Source: an uncultured Oscillospiraceae bacterium
GTDB lineage: Bacteria > Bacillota > Clostridia > Oscillospirales > Oscillospiraceae
Assembly (NCBI GenBank): GCA_934660965.1
Contig: CAKUIM010000010.1
Coordinates: forward strand, 3,160-67,159
Direction of reading: 5' to 3'
DNA: 64,000 nt
Shown: piece after piece, positions 37,615 to 47,007 of the stretch
How the letters are laid out: every line of letters starts with the position of its first letter
Numbering within the stretch: the stretch's first letter is position 1
The notes under the pieces: model-generated
Database searches by the model: none
Seen by the model: the letters and a program-made list of their open reading frames with translations, nothing else
What the model was told of the DNA's origin: nothing
Program-made: the position numbers and the translations under genes

Positions 37615-40600
37615 GTGGAGACAAAGAGAGTATACCGCTGTTTTGTGGAGAAAAAGCCGGGGTTTGACGTGGAGGCCGCCGGGCTGCTGGGCGAGCTGCG
37701 CGGCCAGCTGGGCATCGAGGGGCTGACCGGGGTGCGGCTGTTCAACCGCTACGACGTTCAGGGGGTGGACGACGCCGTCTATCAGGCGGCCCGCACCACC
37801 GTATTTTCGGAGCCCCAGTGCGACGTTATCTATGACGAGCACCTGCCGGAGCTGCCGGCGCGGTGCGTGCTGCTGGCGGTGGAGGCCCTGCCCGGGCAGT
37901 ACGACCAGCGGGCGGACTCCTGCGGGCAGTGCATCGAGCTCTTTTCCGGCGGCGCGCGGCCGCGGGTGGCCGCCGCCCGGGTGTACGCCCTGGAGGGGGC
38001 GCTCTCCGAGGGGGAGCTTGGGCGCATCCGGCACTATCTCATCAACCCCGTGGAGAGCCGGGAGGCCTCCCCGGACAAGCCCGAGACGCTGGAGGGCCGC
38101 TATGCCGAGCCGGCGGACGTGGCGGTCATTACCGGCTTTACCGCCATGGACGGCGAGGGGCTGCGGGGGGTGCTCTCCGGCTACGGCCTTGCCATGGACC
38201 TTGCCGACCTGACCTTTCTCCAGGCCTATTTCCGGGACGAGGAGGGCCGGGACCCCACCGTCACCGAGCTGCGGGTGGTGGACACCTACTGGTCCGACCA
38301 CTGCCGCCACACCACCTTCTCCACCCACATCGACCGGGTGGACATCGATGACGACGCCGTGGGCGCGGCCTACCGGCGGTATCTCGCCGCCCGGGAGGAG
38401 GTCTACGGGGCGGAAAAGGCGGCGGCGCGGCCCCAGACCCTCATGGACATCGCCACCATCGGCGCCAAGACCCTCAAGAAGCGGGGGCTGCTGCCCGAGC
38501 TGGACGAGAGCGAGGAGATCAACGCCTGCTCCATCCACGTCAATGCCCGGGTGGACGGCGAGGACCAGGACTGGCTTTTGATGTTCAAAAATGAGACCCA
38601 CAACCACCCCACCGAGATCGAGCCCTTCGGCGGCGCGGCCACCTGCATCGGCGGGTGCATCCGCGACCCCCTGTCCGGCCGGGCCTACGTCCACCAGGCC
38701 ATGCGCGTCACCGGCGGCGGCGACCCCCGGGCGGGCATTGCGGACACCCTGCCCGGCAAGCTGCCCCAGCGGCGCATCGCCCAGATGGCGGCGGCGGGCT
38801 ATTCCTCCTACGGCAACCAGATCGGCCTTGCCACCGGCCACGTGGCGGAGGTCTACCACGAGGGGTACATCGCCAAGCGCCTGGAGTGCGGCGCGGTGGT
38901 GGCGGCGGCGCCGGCAGCCAACGTCCGGCGGGAGCGCCCGGCCTCTGGGGACGTGGTCATCCTGCTGGGCGGACGCACCGGCCGGGACGGCATCGGCGGG
39001 GCCACCGGCTCCTCCAAGAGCCACGACCGCAAGTCCCTTGAAACCATGGCCTCCGAGGTGCAGAAGGGCAACGCCCCCGAGGAGCGCAAGCTCCAGCGGC
39101 TGTTCCGGCGCGCCGACGTGACGGGGATGATCAAGCGCTGCAACGACTTCGGCGCCGGCGGCGTGTCGGTGGCTGTGGGCGAGCTGGCCCCCGGCCTTTC
39201 CATCGACCTGGACGCCGTGCGCAAAAAGTACGAGGGCCTGGACGGCACCGAGCTTGCCATCTCCGAGTCCCAGGAGCGCATGGCGGTGGTGGTGGCCCCC
39301 GAGGACGAGGCCGCCCTCATCGCCGCCGCCGGGGAGGAGAACCTGGAGGCCTACCGGGTGGCGGTTGTGACAGAAAAGCCGCGCATGGTGATGCGCTGGC
39401 GGGGCAAGGTGATCGCCGACCTATCCCGGGCGTTTCTCGACACCAACGGCGCGGCCAAGCACACCGCCGTAAAGGTGGCGCGCCCCGCCGGCGGGGCGGA
39501 GAAGCCCTTGTTCGCAAGCCTTGAGGAAATGGCCGGCAGCCTTCGCTGCGCAAGCCGCCGGGGCCTTACCGAGCGGTTTGACGGCTCCATCGGCGCGGGC
39601 AGCATCCTCATGCCCTTCGGCGGGCGCACCCAGCGCACCCCGGCCCAGGCCATGGCCGCCCTGCTGCCGGTGCTGCCCGGCAGCGAGACCGACCAGGCCT
39701 CGGTGATGGCCTGGGGCTTCGACCCGGATTTGAGCACCGCCGACCCCTACACCGGCGCCCACAGTGCGGTGTATCTGTCGGTGGCGAAGCTGGTGGCGGC
39801 GGGTGCGGACTACCGCCTTGCCTATCTGAGTCTTCAGGAATATTTCGAGAAGCTCCGGGACGAGAGCGTGCGCTGGGGCAAGCCCTTTGCGGCGCTGCTG
39901 GGCGCGCTGGACGCCCAGCTGGAGCTGGGGGCGGCGGCCATCGGCGGCAAGGACTCCATGTCCGGCAGCTTCCTCGACCGGGACGTGCCCCCCACCCTCA
40001 TCTCCTTCGCCATCGCGCCGGTGAAGGCCCGGGCGGTGCTCTCGCCGGAGTTCAAGGAGGCCGGCCACCCGGTCTACCTCTTCGCCTCCGACGACAGCAA
40101 GAGCGCCTGGCAGGCCCTTGCCGCCCTCCACGCCGCCGGGCGGGTGCGCGCCGCCTACGCGGTGGAGCACGGCGCGGCCGAGGCGGTGATGAAGATGTCC
40201 TTCGGCAACGCCATCGGCTTTACCGCCTGCGCCGGGGCGGACTTCGACTGGTACGAGCGGCGCACCGGCGCCATCGTGGCCGAGCTCACCGAAAAGACGG
40301 ACAGCCCCTTCGCGCTGCTGCTGGGCGTCACCGACGACCGGCCGGAACTCAACCTCGGGGGCGAGCGCGCCGCCGTGGCCGACCTGCTGCGCCGGAGTGA
40401 GGGCGTGCTGGAGGGGGTGTACCCCACCGACCCGGGCACCCCGGACGAGCCGGTGGAGGCCGTATCCTGCGCCCGGCGCTCCCCGGCGGTGTTCTCCGGC
40501 TCCATCGCCCGGCCCCGGGTGGTGATCCCGGTGTTCCCCGGCACCAACTGCGAGTACGACTCCGCCCGCGCCTGCATCCGCGCGGGGATGGAGGCACAGA

Positions 40601-41310
40601 CGGTGGTCATCCGCAACCTGACCCCTGAGGCGCTCTCCCAGTCCGCCCGGGAGCTGGAGGCGGCCATCCGCGCCGCGCAGATCGTGTTCCTGCCCGGCGG
40701 CTTCTCCGGCGGCGACGAGCCCGACGGCTCGGCCAAGTTCATCTGCTCCTTCCTGCGCGCGCCGCGCATTACCGACGCCGTCCACGACCTTCTCCGCAAC
40801 CGGGACGGCCTGATGCTGGGCATCTGCAACGGCTTCCAGGCCCTCATCAAGCTGGGCCTTGTCCCCTACGGCGAGATCCGCCCCGCCGAGCCCAGCAGCC
40901 CCACCCTCACCTTCAACCGCATCGGCCGGCACCAGAGCCGCTATGTCACCACCCGGGTGGCCTCGGTGCAGTCCCCCTGGATGCTCAAAAGCCAGGTGGG
41001 CGACCTGCACAGCGTGGCCATCTCCCACGGCGAGGGCCGCTTTACCGCCCCCCGCTCCGTGGTGGACGGGCTCATCCGCGCCGGCCAGGTGGCCACCCAG
41101 TACGTCAGCGCCGAGACGGGCCTGCCCACCATGGGTATCGACTGCAACCCCAACGGCTCCATGGACTGCGTGGAGGGCCTGTTCTCGCCGGACGGCCGGG
41201 TGTTCGGCAAGATGGGCCACTCGGAGCGCACCGGGGAGCACGTGGCGAAAAATATCCCCGGGGACAAGTATCAGCCCATTTTCGAGTCGGGCGCGCTCTA
41301 TTTCAAATAA
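37615..41310 (+). CDS. purL: Phosphoribosylformylglycinamidine synthase (single chain)
   Basis: This is purine synthesis step 4: FGAR plus glutamine plus ATP gives FGAM. It is the large fused form (1231 residues) with an N-terminal PurS-like domain (CFVEKKPGFDVEAAGLLGELRGQL), two AIR-synthase-type halves (KNETHNHPTEIEPFGGAATCIGG; GGKDSMSG) and a C-terminal class I glutaminase. The glutaminase has Cys in LGICNGFQ and the His/Glu of SHGEGRF. GTG start at 37615, 7 bases after GGAGGAG. It stands alone here, without other pur genes, as is common when the fused form replaces PurQSL. Confidence 0.96.
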   Translation: METKRVYRCFVEKKPGFDVEAAGLLGELRGQLGIEGLTGVRLFNRYDVQGVDDAVYQAARTTVFSEPQCDVIYDEHLPELPARCVLLAVEALPGQYDQRADSCGQCIELFSGGARPRVAAARVYALEGALSEGELGRIRHYLINPVESREASPDKPETLEGRYAEPADVAVITGFTAMDGEGLRGVLSGYGLAMDLADLTFLQAYFRDEEGRDPTVTELRVVDTYWSDHCRHTTFSTHIDRVDIDDDAVGAAYRRYLAAREEVYGAEKAAARPQTLMDIATIGAKTLKKRGLLPELDESEEINACSIHVNARVDGEDQDWLLMFKNETHNHPTEIEPFGGAATCIGGCIRDPLSGRAYVHQAMRVTGGGDPRAGIADTLPGKLPQRRIAQMAAAGYSSYGNQIGLATGHVAEVYHEGYIAKRLECGAVVAAAPAANVRRERPASGDVVILLGGRTGRDGIGGATGSSKSHDRKSLETMASEVQKGNAPEERKLQRLFRRADVTGMIKRCNDFGAGGVSVAVGELAPGLSIDLDAVRKKYEGLDGTELAISESQERMAVVVAPEDEAALIAAAGEENLEAYRVAVVTEKPRMVMRWRGKVIADLSRAFLDTNGAAKHTAVKVARPAGGAEKPLFASLEEMAGSLRCASRRGLTERFDGSIGAGSILMPFGGRTQRTPAQAMAALLPVLPGSETDQASVMAWGFDPDLSTADPYTGAHSAVYLSVAKLVAAGADYRLAYLSLQEYFEKLRDESVRWGKPFAALLGALDAQLELGAAAIGGKDSMSGSFLDRDVPPTLISFAIAPVKARAVLSPEFKEAGHPVYLFASDDSKSAWQALAALHAAGRVRAAYAVEHGAAEAVMKMSFGNAIGFTACAGADFDWYERRTGAIVAELTEKTDSPFALLLGVTDDRPELNLGGERAAVADLLRRSEGVLEGVYPTDPGTPDEPVEAVSCARRSPAVFSGSIARPRVVIPVFPGTNCEYDSARACIRAGMEAQTVVIRNLTPEALSQSARELEAAIRAAQIVFLPGGFSGGDEPDGSAKFICSFLRAPRITDAVHDLLRNRDGLMLGICNGFQALIKLGLVPYGEIRPAEPSSPTLTFNRIGRHQSRYVTTRVASVQSPWMLKSQVGDLHSVAISHGEGRFTAPRSVVDGLIRAGQVATQYVSAETGLPTMGIDCNPNGSMDCVEGLFSPDGRVFGKMGHSERTGEHVAKNIPGDKYQPIFESGALYFK

Positions 41311-41351
41311 GGAAGCGCCCCTCAAAACCGGGAAAAAAGAACAGAGAAGCT

Positions 41352-41387
41352 GCGGCGGCCTGCACTGCGGGCCGCCGCAATTTTTTT
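41352..41387 (+). terminator. Terminator after purL
   Basis: GCGGCGGCC/GGGCCGCCGC hairpin followed by AATTTTTTT. Confidence 0.88.
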
Positions 41388-41531
41388 GAAAAATCGGCCC
41401 GTTTTGGGGAACTTTTTCGGCGGCGGAACGTCTCAATTTAGACAGAAAGCTCCCGAGGCCCATAGGGGGAGGGGGCATGCGCCCTGTACCGCGGGCAATA
41501 TTACAGTTATGTTACAAAAGCGTTCGGGCTG

Positions 41532-41561
41532 TTGACGGCGCGGCGGGGTGGGTGCTATAGT
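41532..41561 (+). promoter_or_regulatory. SigA promoter of S-layer protein gene
   Basis: TTGACG, 18 bases, TATAGT, then a leader of about 115 bases with a strong AGGAGG. A long untranslated leader is usual for abundant S-layer mRNAs. Positions 41388-41531 show nothing further. Confidence 0.75.
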
Positions 41562-41681
41562 CAAACCGTAAGGCGGGGAAGGAACCCGCACCATACATGT
41601 TGGCAAGGCCCCCGGGCCTTCCAAATAAAAAGGGAGGACCGGAAAGGGACCCCCGAAAATTTAATAGGAGGTAAGATCCAC

Positions 41682-44258
41682 ATGAGAAATCTGAAGAAGA
41701 TTCTCGCGCTGGCCCTGGCTCTGGTCATGACCCTGTCCCTGATGACCACCGCCAACGCGTTCAGTGATGACAAGGACTTCACCGCGGAGTATACCGAAGC
41801 GGCCACCGTCCTGTCCTCCCTGGGCGTGATCAAGGGCTACACCGATGGCAGCTTCGCTCCCAAGGCGAGCATCACCCGCGCCGAAGTCGCCGCCATCATC
41901 TACCGCGTTGTGACCGGCGATGTGACCGACAAGAGCGTGTCCATCCATGCCGCTTACAACAAGTTCAAGGACGTTCCCAGCACTCACTGGGCTGCCGGCT
42001 ACATTGGCTACTGCGCCAACGCCGAGCTCGTGAAGGGTAACGGCGACGGCACCTTCGATCCCGAGGGCAAGGTCACCGGCTACCAGGCTCTGGCTATGAT
42101 CCTGCGCGCTGTGGGCTATGACGCCAACGGCGAGTTCACCGGCTCCGGCTGGGAAGTGAAGGTCGCTTCCACCGCCACCCAGCTGGGCATGCTCAAGAAC
42201 ATCACCACCTCTCTGGGCGCCGCCGCTCCCCGTGAGGTCGTGGCTGAGATCATCTTCCAGGCCATCGTTCGTGCCTACAAGGTGAGCTACACCCCCGCTC
42301 TGGGCTATCGTCCCATCACCCTGCCCGTGGTGTACCCCTACAGCACCAACGACATGAACACCCTGGGCTTCGCCACCTTCGGCCTGATCAGCGTTGCTGA
42401 CACCGAGAACGTGGACGCTTGGGGCCGTCCCGGCAGCGTGTGGTACTACAAGGCTACCACCAACAACCTGTCCGCCAAGGCCACCGGCAAGAAGCTGTGC
42501 ACCATCAAGACCGCTCCCATCAAGACCTACGCCGTGCCCGTGACCCAGTGCGACGTGGCCACCGATCTGAAGCTTGCCGCTTCCAAGACCTTTGACACCT
42601 ACACCAACGGTGTTGCCAACAAGACCGTCAACGGCCAGACCATCAACCCCATCGCCACCACTGCCACCATCGGCGCCCAGGGCCGTCTGACCGAGGTCTA
42701 TGCCGACCGCATCGTGTACGTTGACACCTACCTGGCCCAGGTCAAGGCTGTTGCCAATGCTACCTACGACGCCGCCGGCCACATGAAGTCTGCCGCTACC
42801 CTCTACCTCGAGGTGTTCGACAAGACCGGCACTGCTGGCACCTATGTGTACCTGACCAGCTACACCGCCAACTACACCTACGCCGCCGGCCAGATCCTGC
42901 TGGTCAACGCTGCCAACACCAGCGCTGTGGTTGACACCGTCGCTGTGTACCCCAACGCCGCTACTACTCCCGTGAAGCCTCTGGGCCTGACCAACTACTC
43001 TGTGCCCGTGGCCGTTGAGATCGTCGGCGCTGCTCAGAGCACCACCGGCGCTCAGACCATCATCTGGCAGAACCAGGCCAAGCACACCGTGGGCGGCACC
43101 ACCTATGCCGACAACCTCCAGTATCACCACGATGCTGCCGGCAAGACCGCGAACAAGGCCTTCACCTGGTTCTTCGATCAGTACGGCAACCTGCTGGGCT
43201 CCTTCGACATCGCCGCTGTTTACAGCTACGCTGTCATTAAGGACATCCAGTGGAGCAACCCCCTGGGCGCTTACGGCTCCGCCATCGCCACCCTGGTTGG
43301 CATGGACGGCCAGACCAGCACCAAGACCGTGACCGCCATCAACGGCAACAAGGTCAGCTACACCCTGTTCAAGGGTAATCTGGCCACCGGCGCTGTGTCC
43401 GCTAACTACGGCTACAACGGCGAGTATATCGGCGAGGAGCTCTATCAGGTCGCCGAGGCCGCTGACGGCACCGTCACCCTGACTGCCGTGACCTCCAAGC
43501 TCACCGGCGTGAACATGACCAAGGGTATCCCCGCCATCACCGATGGCTCCAGCTACCTGTATGTGGACGACGCCACCCAGTACCTGGTCCGTACCGGCAC
43601 CAAGACTGTTGACACCGCCACCGGTCTGTACTACACCACCTACACCTGGAACGTCGTGACCGGCTACAACCAGATCACCAGCCTCCAGAACGCCACCGTT
43701 TACGGCGTGCAGAACGCCGGCAACATGGCCTGCAAGTACGTGTATGTGTACGGCAACGCCGCTGCTGCCGCCAGCGAGAAGATCGTCTACGTCAAGAGCC
43801 TGGCCTATGCCTACGCTCCTGCCGGTGCTGATCCCACCTACGTCACCCTGAAGGACGCCTATGTTGCCGGCGTGCTCACTGACGTGGTTGTGCCCGCTGT
43901 CTGGGTTGACGGCAACGCCGCCAACGGCGAGTTCGTGGCCGGCCGCGCCTACTACGCCTTCGACGCCAACGGCAACGGCTACTACGAGGCTACCGAGCTT
44001 GTCCTTGAGCTGAACGAGACCGCGGGCCACAGCGAGGTGACCTGCGCCAACGGCGTGACCAAGGTCAACTTCCTCAAGGCCGGCACCTACACCCTGCTGA
44101 CCAACGCCATCCAGATCAACGGCACCTCCGTCCAGTTCAACACCCTGGGCTCCGCCACCTTCCACGGTGACCTGACCAACCTGGTTGACAAGGACCTGAT
44201 CATCGTCTCCAACTACGGCGCTGCGTTCGCCATCTACGTGATCGATACCATGGCCTAA
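41682..44258 (+). CDS. S-layer protein with SLH domains
   Basis: This exported, probably very abundant cell-surface protein has 858 residues. A signal peptide ends near residue 25 (LMTTANAFS). Three SLH domains follow: FTAEYTEAATVLSSLGVIKGYTDGSFAPK.ITRAEVA, FKDVPSTHWAAGYIGYCANAELVKGNGDGTFDPEGKV, and a weaker third ending about residue 190. SLH domains bind pyruvylated wall polymers. The remaining 670 residues are Thr/Val/Tyr/Asn-rich beta structure with no enzyme motif, as in S-layer arrays. Codon choice differs from neighbours (many GCT, GTT, ACC/TAC, AAG; few GCG or CGG), which fits high expression. Start ATG 41682, AGGAGG 10 bases upstream. Confidence 0.92.
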   Translation: MRNLKKILALALALVMTLSLMTTANAFSDDKDFTAEYTEAATVLSSLGVIKGYTDGSFAPKASITRAEVAAIIYRVVTGDVTDKSVSIHAAYNKFKDVPSTHWAAGYIGYCANAELVKGNGDGTFDPEGKVTGYQALAMILRAVGYDANGEFTGSGWEVKVASTATQLGMLKNITTSLGAAAPREVVAEIIFQAIVRAYKVSYTPALGYRPITLPVVYPYSTNDMNTLGFATFGLISVADTENVDAWGRPGSVWYYKATTNNLSAKATGKKLCTIKTAPIKTYAVPVTQCDVATDLKLAASKTFDTYTNGVANKTVNGQTINPIATTATIGAQGRLTEVYADRIVYVDTYLAQVKAVANATYDAAGHMKSAATLYLEVFDKTGTAGTYVYLTSYTANYTYAAGQILLVNAANTSAVVDTVAVYPNAATTPVKPLGLTNYSVPVAVEIVGAAQSTTGAQTIIWQNQAKHTVGGTTYADNLQYHHDAAGKTANKAFTWFFDQYGNLLGSFDIAAVYSYAVIKDIQWSNPLGAYGSAIATLVGMDGQTSTKTVTAINGNKVSYTLFKGNLATGAVSANYGYNGEYIGEELYQVAEAADGTVTLTAVTSKLTGVNMTKGIPAITDGSSYLYVDDATQYLVRTGTKTVDTATGLYYTTYTWNVVTGYNQITSLQNATVYGVQNAGNMACKYVYVYGNAAAAASEKIVYVKSLAYAYAPAGADPTYVTLKDAYVAGVLTDVVVPAVWVDGNAANGEFVAGRAYYAFDANGNGYYEATELVLELNETAGHSEVTCANGVTKVNFLKAGTYTLLTNAIQINGTSVQFNTLGSATFHGDLTNLVDKDLIIVSNYGAAFAIYVIDTMA

Positions 44259-44299
44259 TCCGCCAAGGAAGCAGCAAAGTCAGTTTCTGACATGAGAAT

Positions 44300-44334
44300 A
44301 CCCCCCGGGGCTTTGGCCCCGGGGGGTGTTTTTA
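44300..44334 (+). terminator. Terminator after S-layer gene
   Basis: ACCCCCCGGGG/CCCCGGGGGGT stem and T5 tail. Confidence 0.9.
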
Positions 44335-44384
44335 TGCTTCGGATGAAAATTGCTGCGGCGGGTTTTGTGAGAGCGGCGTTGATC

Positions 44385-44430
44385 TCTCCCTCCGTCAAGC
44401 CCTCCGGGCTTGCCACCTCCCTCGTCAGAG
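44385..44430. repeat. Palindromic interspersed repeat (second type)
   Basis: CTCCCTCCGTCAAGCC...GGCTTGCCACCTCCCTCGTCAGAGGGAGGC. It is of the same type as the block at 20070-20125 and the 17310-17325 fragment. The surrounding 44335-44569 stretch also holds a GCGGCGCACCCATTGC/GGGCAATGGGC pair and, at 44512-44543, a GTTTTCCC hairpin that probably ends the dus transcript from the other strand. Confidence 0.65.
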
Positions 44431-44569
44431 GGAGGCTTTGGGGGCTGCGGCGGCGCACCCATTGCGCCGCCTACGGCGGGCAATGGGCACGTTTGCAGCC
44501 CGAGAAGAGTTTTCCCTGGGGCGCATGTCCCCGGGGAAAACGGATTTTGGAGGGAGGTTTTTTGCGCGC

Positions 44570-45535
44570 TTACAGCTCCCGGGGGTTGAGGGCGCCGGGA
44601 GGGAGGATGTCCTCATAGGTGAAGATGGCGGCGGTGACGGACTCGTACTCCGACAGGGTGGAGGCGCGGCGCATGGGGCGCAGGTAGCGCTCCCGGTTTG
44701 TGAAGCTGAAGAGAAGATAGGCCCACAGCTCCTTCATCCGGGCCAGGGTGGGTCTGGGGCCGGGCATGACGGCGCGGTAGCCCTCATAGAGCAGGGCGTG
44801 GAAGCGGCGCACCTCTTCCCGCGTCATGGGCGTGCCGCCGGACATGAGGCGCAAGAGCCCCGGGTAGGCCACAAGGCCCCGCCCGGCCATGAAGCGCTCT
44901 ACGCCGGGGAAGGCGGCGCGGACTCCCTCGAGATCGGCGGGGGTGAAGAGGTTGCCGTTGTAGCACACCGGGGCGCGGCTTTTTCCGGCGGCCAGGGCGA
45001 AGGCGGCAAGGTCGGGCGCGCCGGAGTAGAACTGGGCGCGGGTGCGGGGGTGGACGTCCAGCCGGCAGATGGGATAACGGTTATAAAGCTCCAGCAGGGG
45101 GCCAAACTCCTCCGCACGCTCCATGCCCAGGCGGGTCTTGACGGAGATGGCGAGAGGGACGGCGGAGAAAATCTCGTCCAAAAACCGCTCCAGCTCGTCC
45201 GGATGGGCGAGAAAGCCCGCGCCCTTGCCCTTGGCCGTCACCGTGCCGGAGGGGCAGCCCAGGTTGAGGTTAATCTCCCGGTAGCCCAGGTCCGCGAGCT
45301 TCCGGGCGGCCCAGATGAAGCAGTCGGAGCGGCGGGTGAGGATCTGGGGGATGACGGGCAGGCCCGCATTGTGCGCGGGGAGGACGTCGGCGCGCTCCCG
45401 GGGGGAGAGAACGCCGGTCTCGGTGGGGGAGAGAAAGGGCGTGAGGTAGCCGTCCGCCCCGCCGAACACGGCGGCGTGGGCGCGGCGGAAGAGGTAGCCG
45501 GTGACGCCCTCCATAGGGGCGGCGAGCAGCTGCAT
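44570..45535 (-). CDS. tRNA-dihydrouridine synthase family protein
   Basis: This FMN enzyme reduces uridines in the tRNA D-loop. Its 321 residues contain the N-terminal LLAAPMEGVTGYLFR, the FMN/active-site segment INLNLGCPSGTVTAKGKGAGFL (catalytic Cys after NLG), ISVKTRLGM and VCYNGNLFTPAD; the C-terminal RNA-binding domain is shorter than in DusB. The start at ATG 45535 fits the family; an upstream extension is possible in frame but is not conserved sense. It is divergent from a small gene at 45665. Confidence 0.93.
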   Translation of the reverse strand: MQLLAAPMEGVTGYLFRRAHAAVFGGADGYLTPFLSPTETGVLSPRERADVLPAHNAGLPVIPQILTRRSDCFIWAARKLADLGYREINLNLGCPSGTVTAKGKGAGFLAHPDELERFLDEIFSAVPLAISVKTRLGMERAEEFGPLLELYNRYPICRLDVHPRTRAQFYSGAPDLAAFALAAGKSRAPVCYNGNLFTPADLEGVRAAFPGVERFMAGRGLVAYPGLLRLMSGGTPMTREEVRRFHALLYEGYRAVMPGPRPTLARMKELWAYLLFSFTNRERYLRPMRRASTLSEYESVTAAIFTYEDILPPGALNPREL

Positions 45536-45578
45536 GGCGGTGTGCCTCCTGTTCGGCGAAATGGCCGGCGCGGAGGGT

Positions 45579-45607
45579 TTGCTTTTCCGCCGCCGGCAGG
45601 GTATAAT
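45579..45607 (+). promoter_or_regulatory. SigA-type promoter of small conserved gene
   Basis: TTGCTT, 17 bases, TATAAT, 57 bases before the start at 45665. Confidence 0.65.
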
Positions 45608-45664
45608 GAGAAAAAGGGCCGCCGCAGCGGCCGGAAAAAACGATTTCCGCAAGGAGGAGCGCAG

Positions 45665-45955
45665 ATGGACAGCCTTTTTATCCCCACCCTGAGCCACTGG
45701 CAGCTGGGGAATTTCTGGTCGGGCAGCTTTGGCCGGGCCAGCTATCACGTGACGCCCCAAAAGGGGGAGGAGGGCGGCGGGGAGCGGCTCTTTGTGGAGG
45801 CCTGGACCGGCCCCGTCTGCTATGAGCTCAGCCGGGCGGAGCGCACCGCCTGTTTCCCCGTCAGCGAGGAGGGGCTTGCGGCCATGCGGGCCTGGCTGGA
45901 GGAAAACCTCGCCGCCATCGACGCCGCGGCCCGCGCGCGCCAAAGCGGTCAGTAG
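45665..45955 (+). CDS. Small conserved hypothetical protein
   Basis: This 96-residue soluble protein has no motif I can name. It has an aromatic-rich first half (LSHWQLGNFWSGSFGRASYHV), a central FVEAWTGPVCYELSRAE and a helical, Ala-rich end. A clean AAGGAGG lies 7 bases upstream and there is a promoter, so the gene is likely real. Its stop overlaps the end of convergent greA by 7 bases. Composition suggests a folded alpha/beta cytoplasmic protein; function unknown. Confidence 0.7.
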   Translation: MDSLFIPTLSHWQLGNFWSGSFGRASYHVTPQKGEEGGGERLFVEAWTGPVCYELSRAERTACFPVSEEGLAAMRAWLEENLAAIDAAARARQSGQ

Positions 45956-46452
45956 GCCACCAGGGGGGCGGAGCCGTCATCCGAGCCCTTTTCAATCCTG
46001 CGGACGACGGCGTCGTAGCCGTAGCTCTCGCTTGCCTGGATGTGCACCCGGTCGCCCACATGGCGGCCCAGCAGCGCCCGGCCCACGGGGGATTCCTTGC
46101 TGATGAGGCCCTTCAGGGCGTCCTGCCGCATGGTGGTGACGATCTGGAGGGTCATTTCTTCTTCATCGTCCTCCAGGTAGACGGTGACATGGTCGTAGAG
46201 GCCCACGGCGTCGGCGGCGGCCTTGCCGCTGATGACCACGGCGGTGCTGATCATGTTCTCCAGGTAGCGGATGCGGCTGTCGTTCTGATTCTTCTCTTTT
46301 TTTGCGGCCTTATACTCAAAATTCTCCGACAGGTCGCCGAAGGCACGGGCCTCCTTCACCGCCTCGATGAGGCGGGGCTTGAGCTCCAGGCGGCGGTAGT
46401 CAAGCTCCTTTTGCATGAGCTCGATGTCCTGGCGGGTCAGTTCGTTGTGCAT
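45949..46452 (-). CDS. greA: Transcription elongation factor GreA-type
   Basis: GreA enters the RNA polymerase secondary channel and stimulates cleavage of backtracked RNA. This 167-residue protein has the coiled-coil N-domain with the acidic tip ARAFGDLSENFEYKAAKKEK (Asp and Glu at the tip) and the C-terminal FKBP-like domain ending SPVGRALLGRHVGDRV. The start at ATG 46452, with AAAGGAGCG upstream, gives the usual family N-terminus; a start 8 codons earlier is possible. On the minus strand TTGCTT-17-TATCCT lies upstream at about 46490-46518. Confidence 0.93.
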   Translation of the reverse strand: MHNELTRQDIELMQKELDYRRLELKPRLIEAVKEARAFGDLSENFEYKAAKKEKNQNDSRIRYLENMISTAVVISGKAAADAVGLYDHVTVYLEDDEEEMTLQIVTTMRQDALKGLISKESPVGRALLGRHVGDRVHIQASESYGYDAVVRRIEKGSDDGSAPLVAY

Positions 46453-46532
46453 GGTCAGGCGCTCCTTTCCGGTCAATGTGCTTACCGTTCAGGATAGCAT
46501 AGCCCGGCGGGAAAAGCAAACGAAAAGCGCTC

Positions 46533-46561
46533 TTGTAATTTCAGCGAAAATGGATTACAAT
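46533..46561 (+). promoter_or_regulatory. SigA promoter of yloU-fakA operon
   Basis: TTGTAA, 17 bases, TACAAT in an AT-rich stretch, 63 bases before the first start codon. Confidence 0.75.
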
Positions 46562-46623
46562 ATAAAAACCTATGAAAACGAAAAGGTACTCTTGCAGCTC
46601 TTCAGGAAAGGAAGGGATCCGAT

Positions 46624-46974
46624 ATGAGAATGCAAACGGAAAAAGGCCTGATCCGCATTGACGGCGAGGTCTTTACCAATATCACCGGCGCCGTGGCCAC
46701 CAGCTGCTTCGGCGTAAAGGGCATGGCGTTCCGTTCCAAGACGGATGGCCTGGTGCATCTGCTGCGGCGGGAGTCCATGTCCAAGGGCGTAAAAGTGACC
46801 AGTCATGAGGATGGAGCGGTCACCATTGAGCTTCACATCATTGTGGACAACGGCGTGAACCTCATGGAGATCGGCCGGGCGATCATGAGCCGGGTGAAGT
46901 ACGATGTCAACCGCCTGACCGGGGTGGAAGTGCGCAGCGTGAACGTCTGCGTGGATTCTATGGTCATTGGGTGA
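46624..46974 (+). CDS. Asp23/Gls24 (YloU) family protein
   Basis: This 116-residue cytoplasmic or membrane-periphery protein of the Asp23 family has the pattern IRIDGEVFTNITGAVATSCFGVKGM, then VTIELHIIVDNGVNLMEIGRAI, then a final VRSVNVCVDSM. In Bacillus and relatives the gene (yloU) precedes yloV/fakA, as here with a 33-base gap. The exact role is unknown; proposed links are envelope stress and fatty acid metabolism. Confidence 0.9.
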   Translation: MRMQTEKGLIRIDGEVFTNITGAVATSCFGVKGMAFRSKTDGLVHLLRRESMSKGVKVTSHEDGAVTIELHIIVDNGVNLMEIGRAIMSRVKYDVNRLTGVEVRSVNVCVDSMVIG

Positions 46975-47007
46975 ACTGCGCCCGGACGAAGAAAGGAACA
47001 ACAAGCT

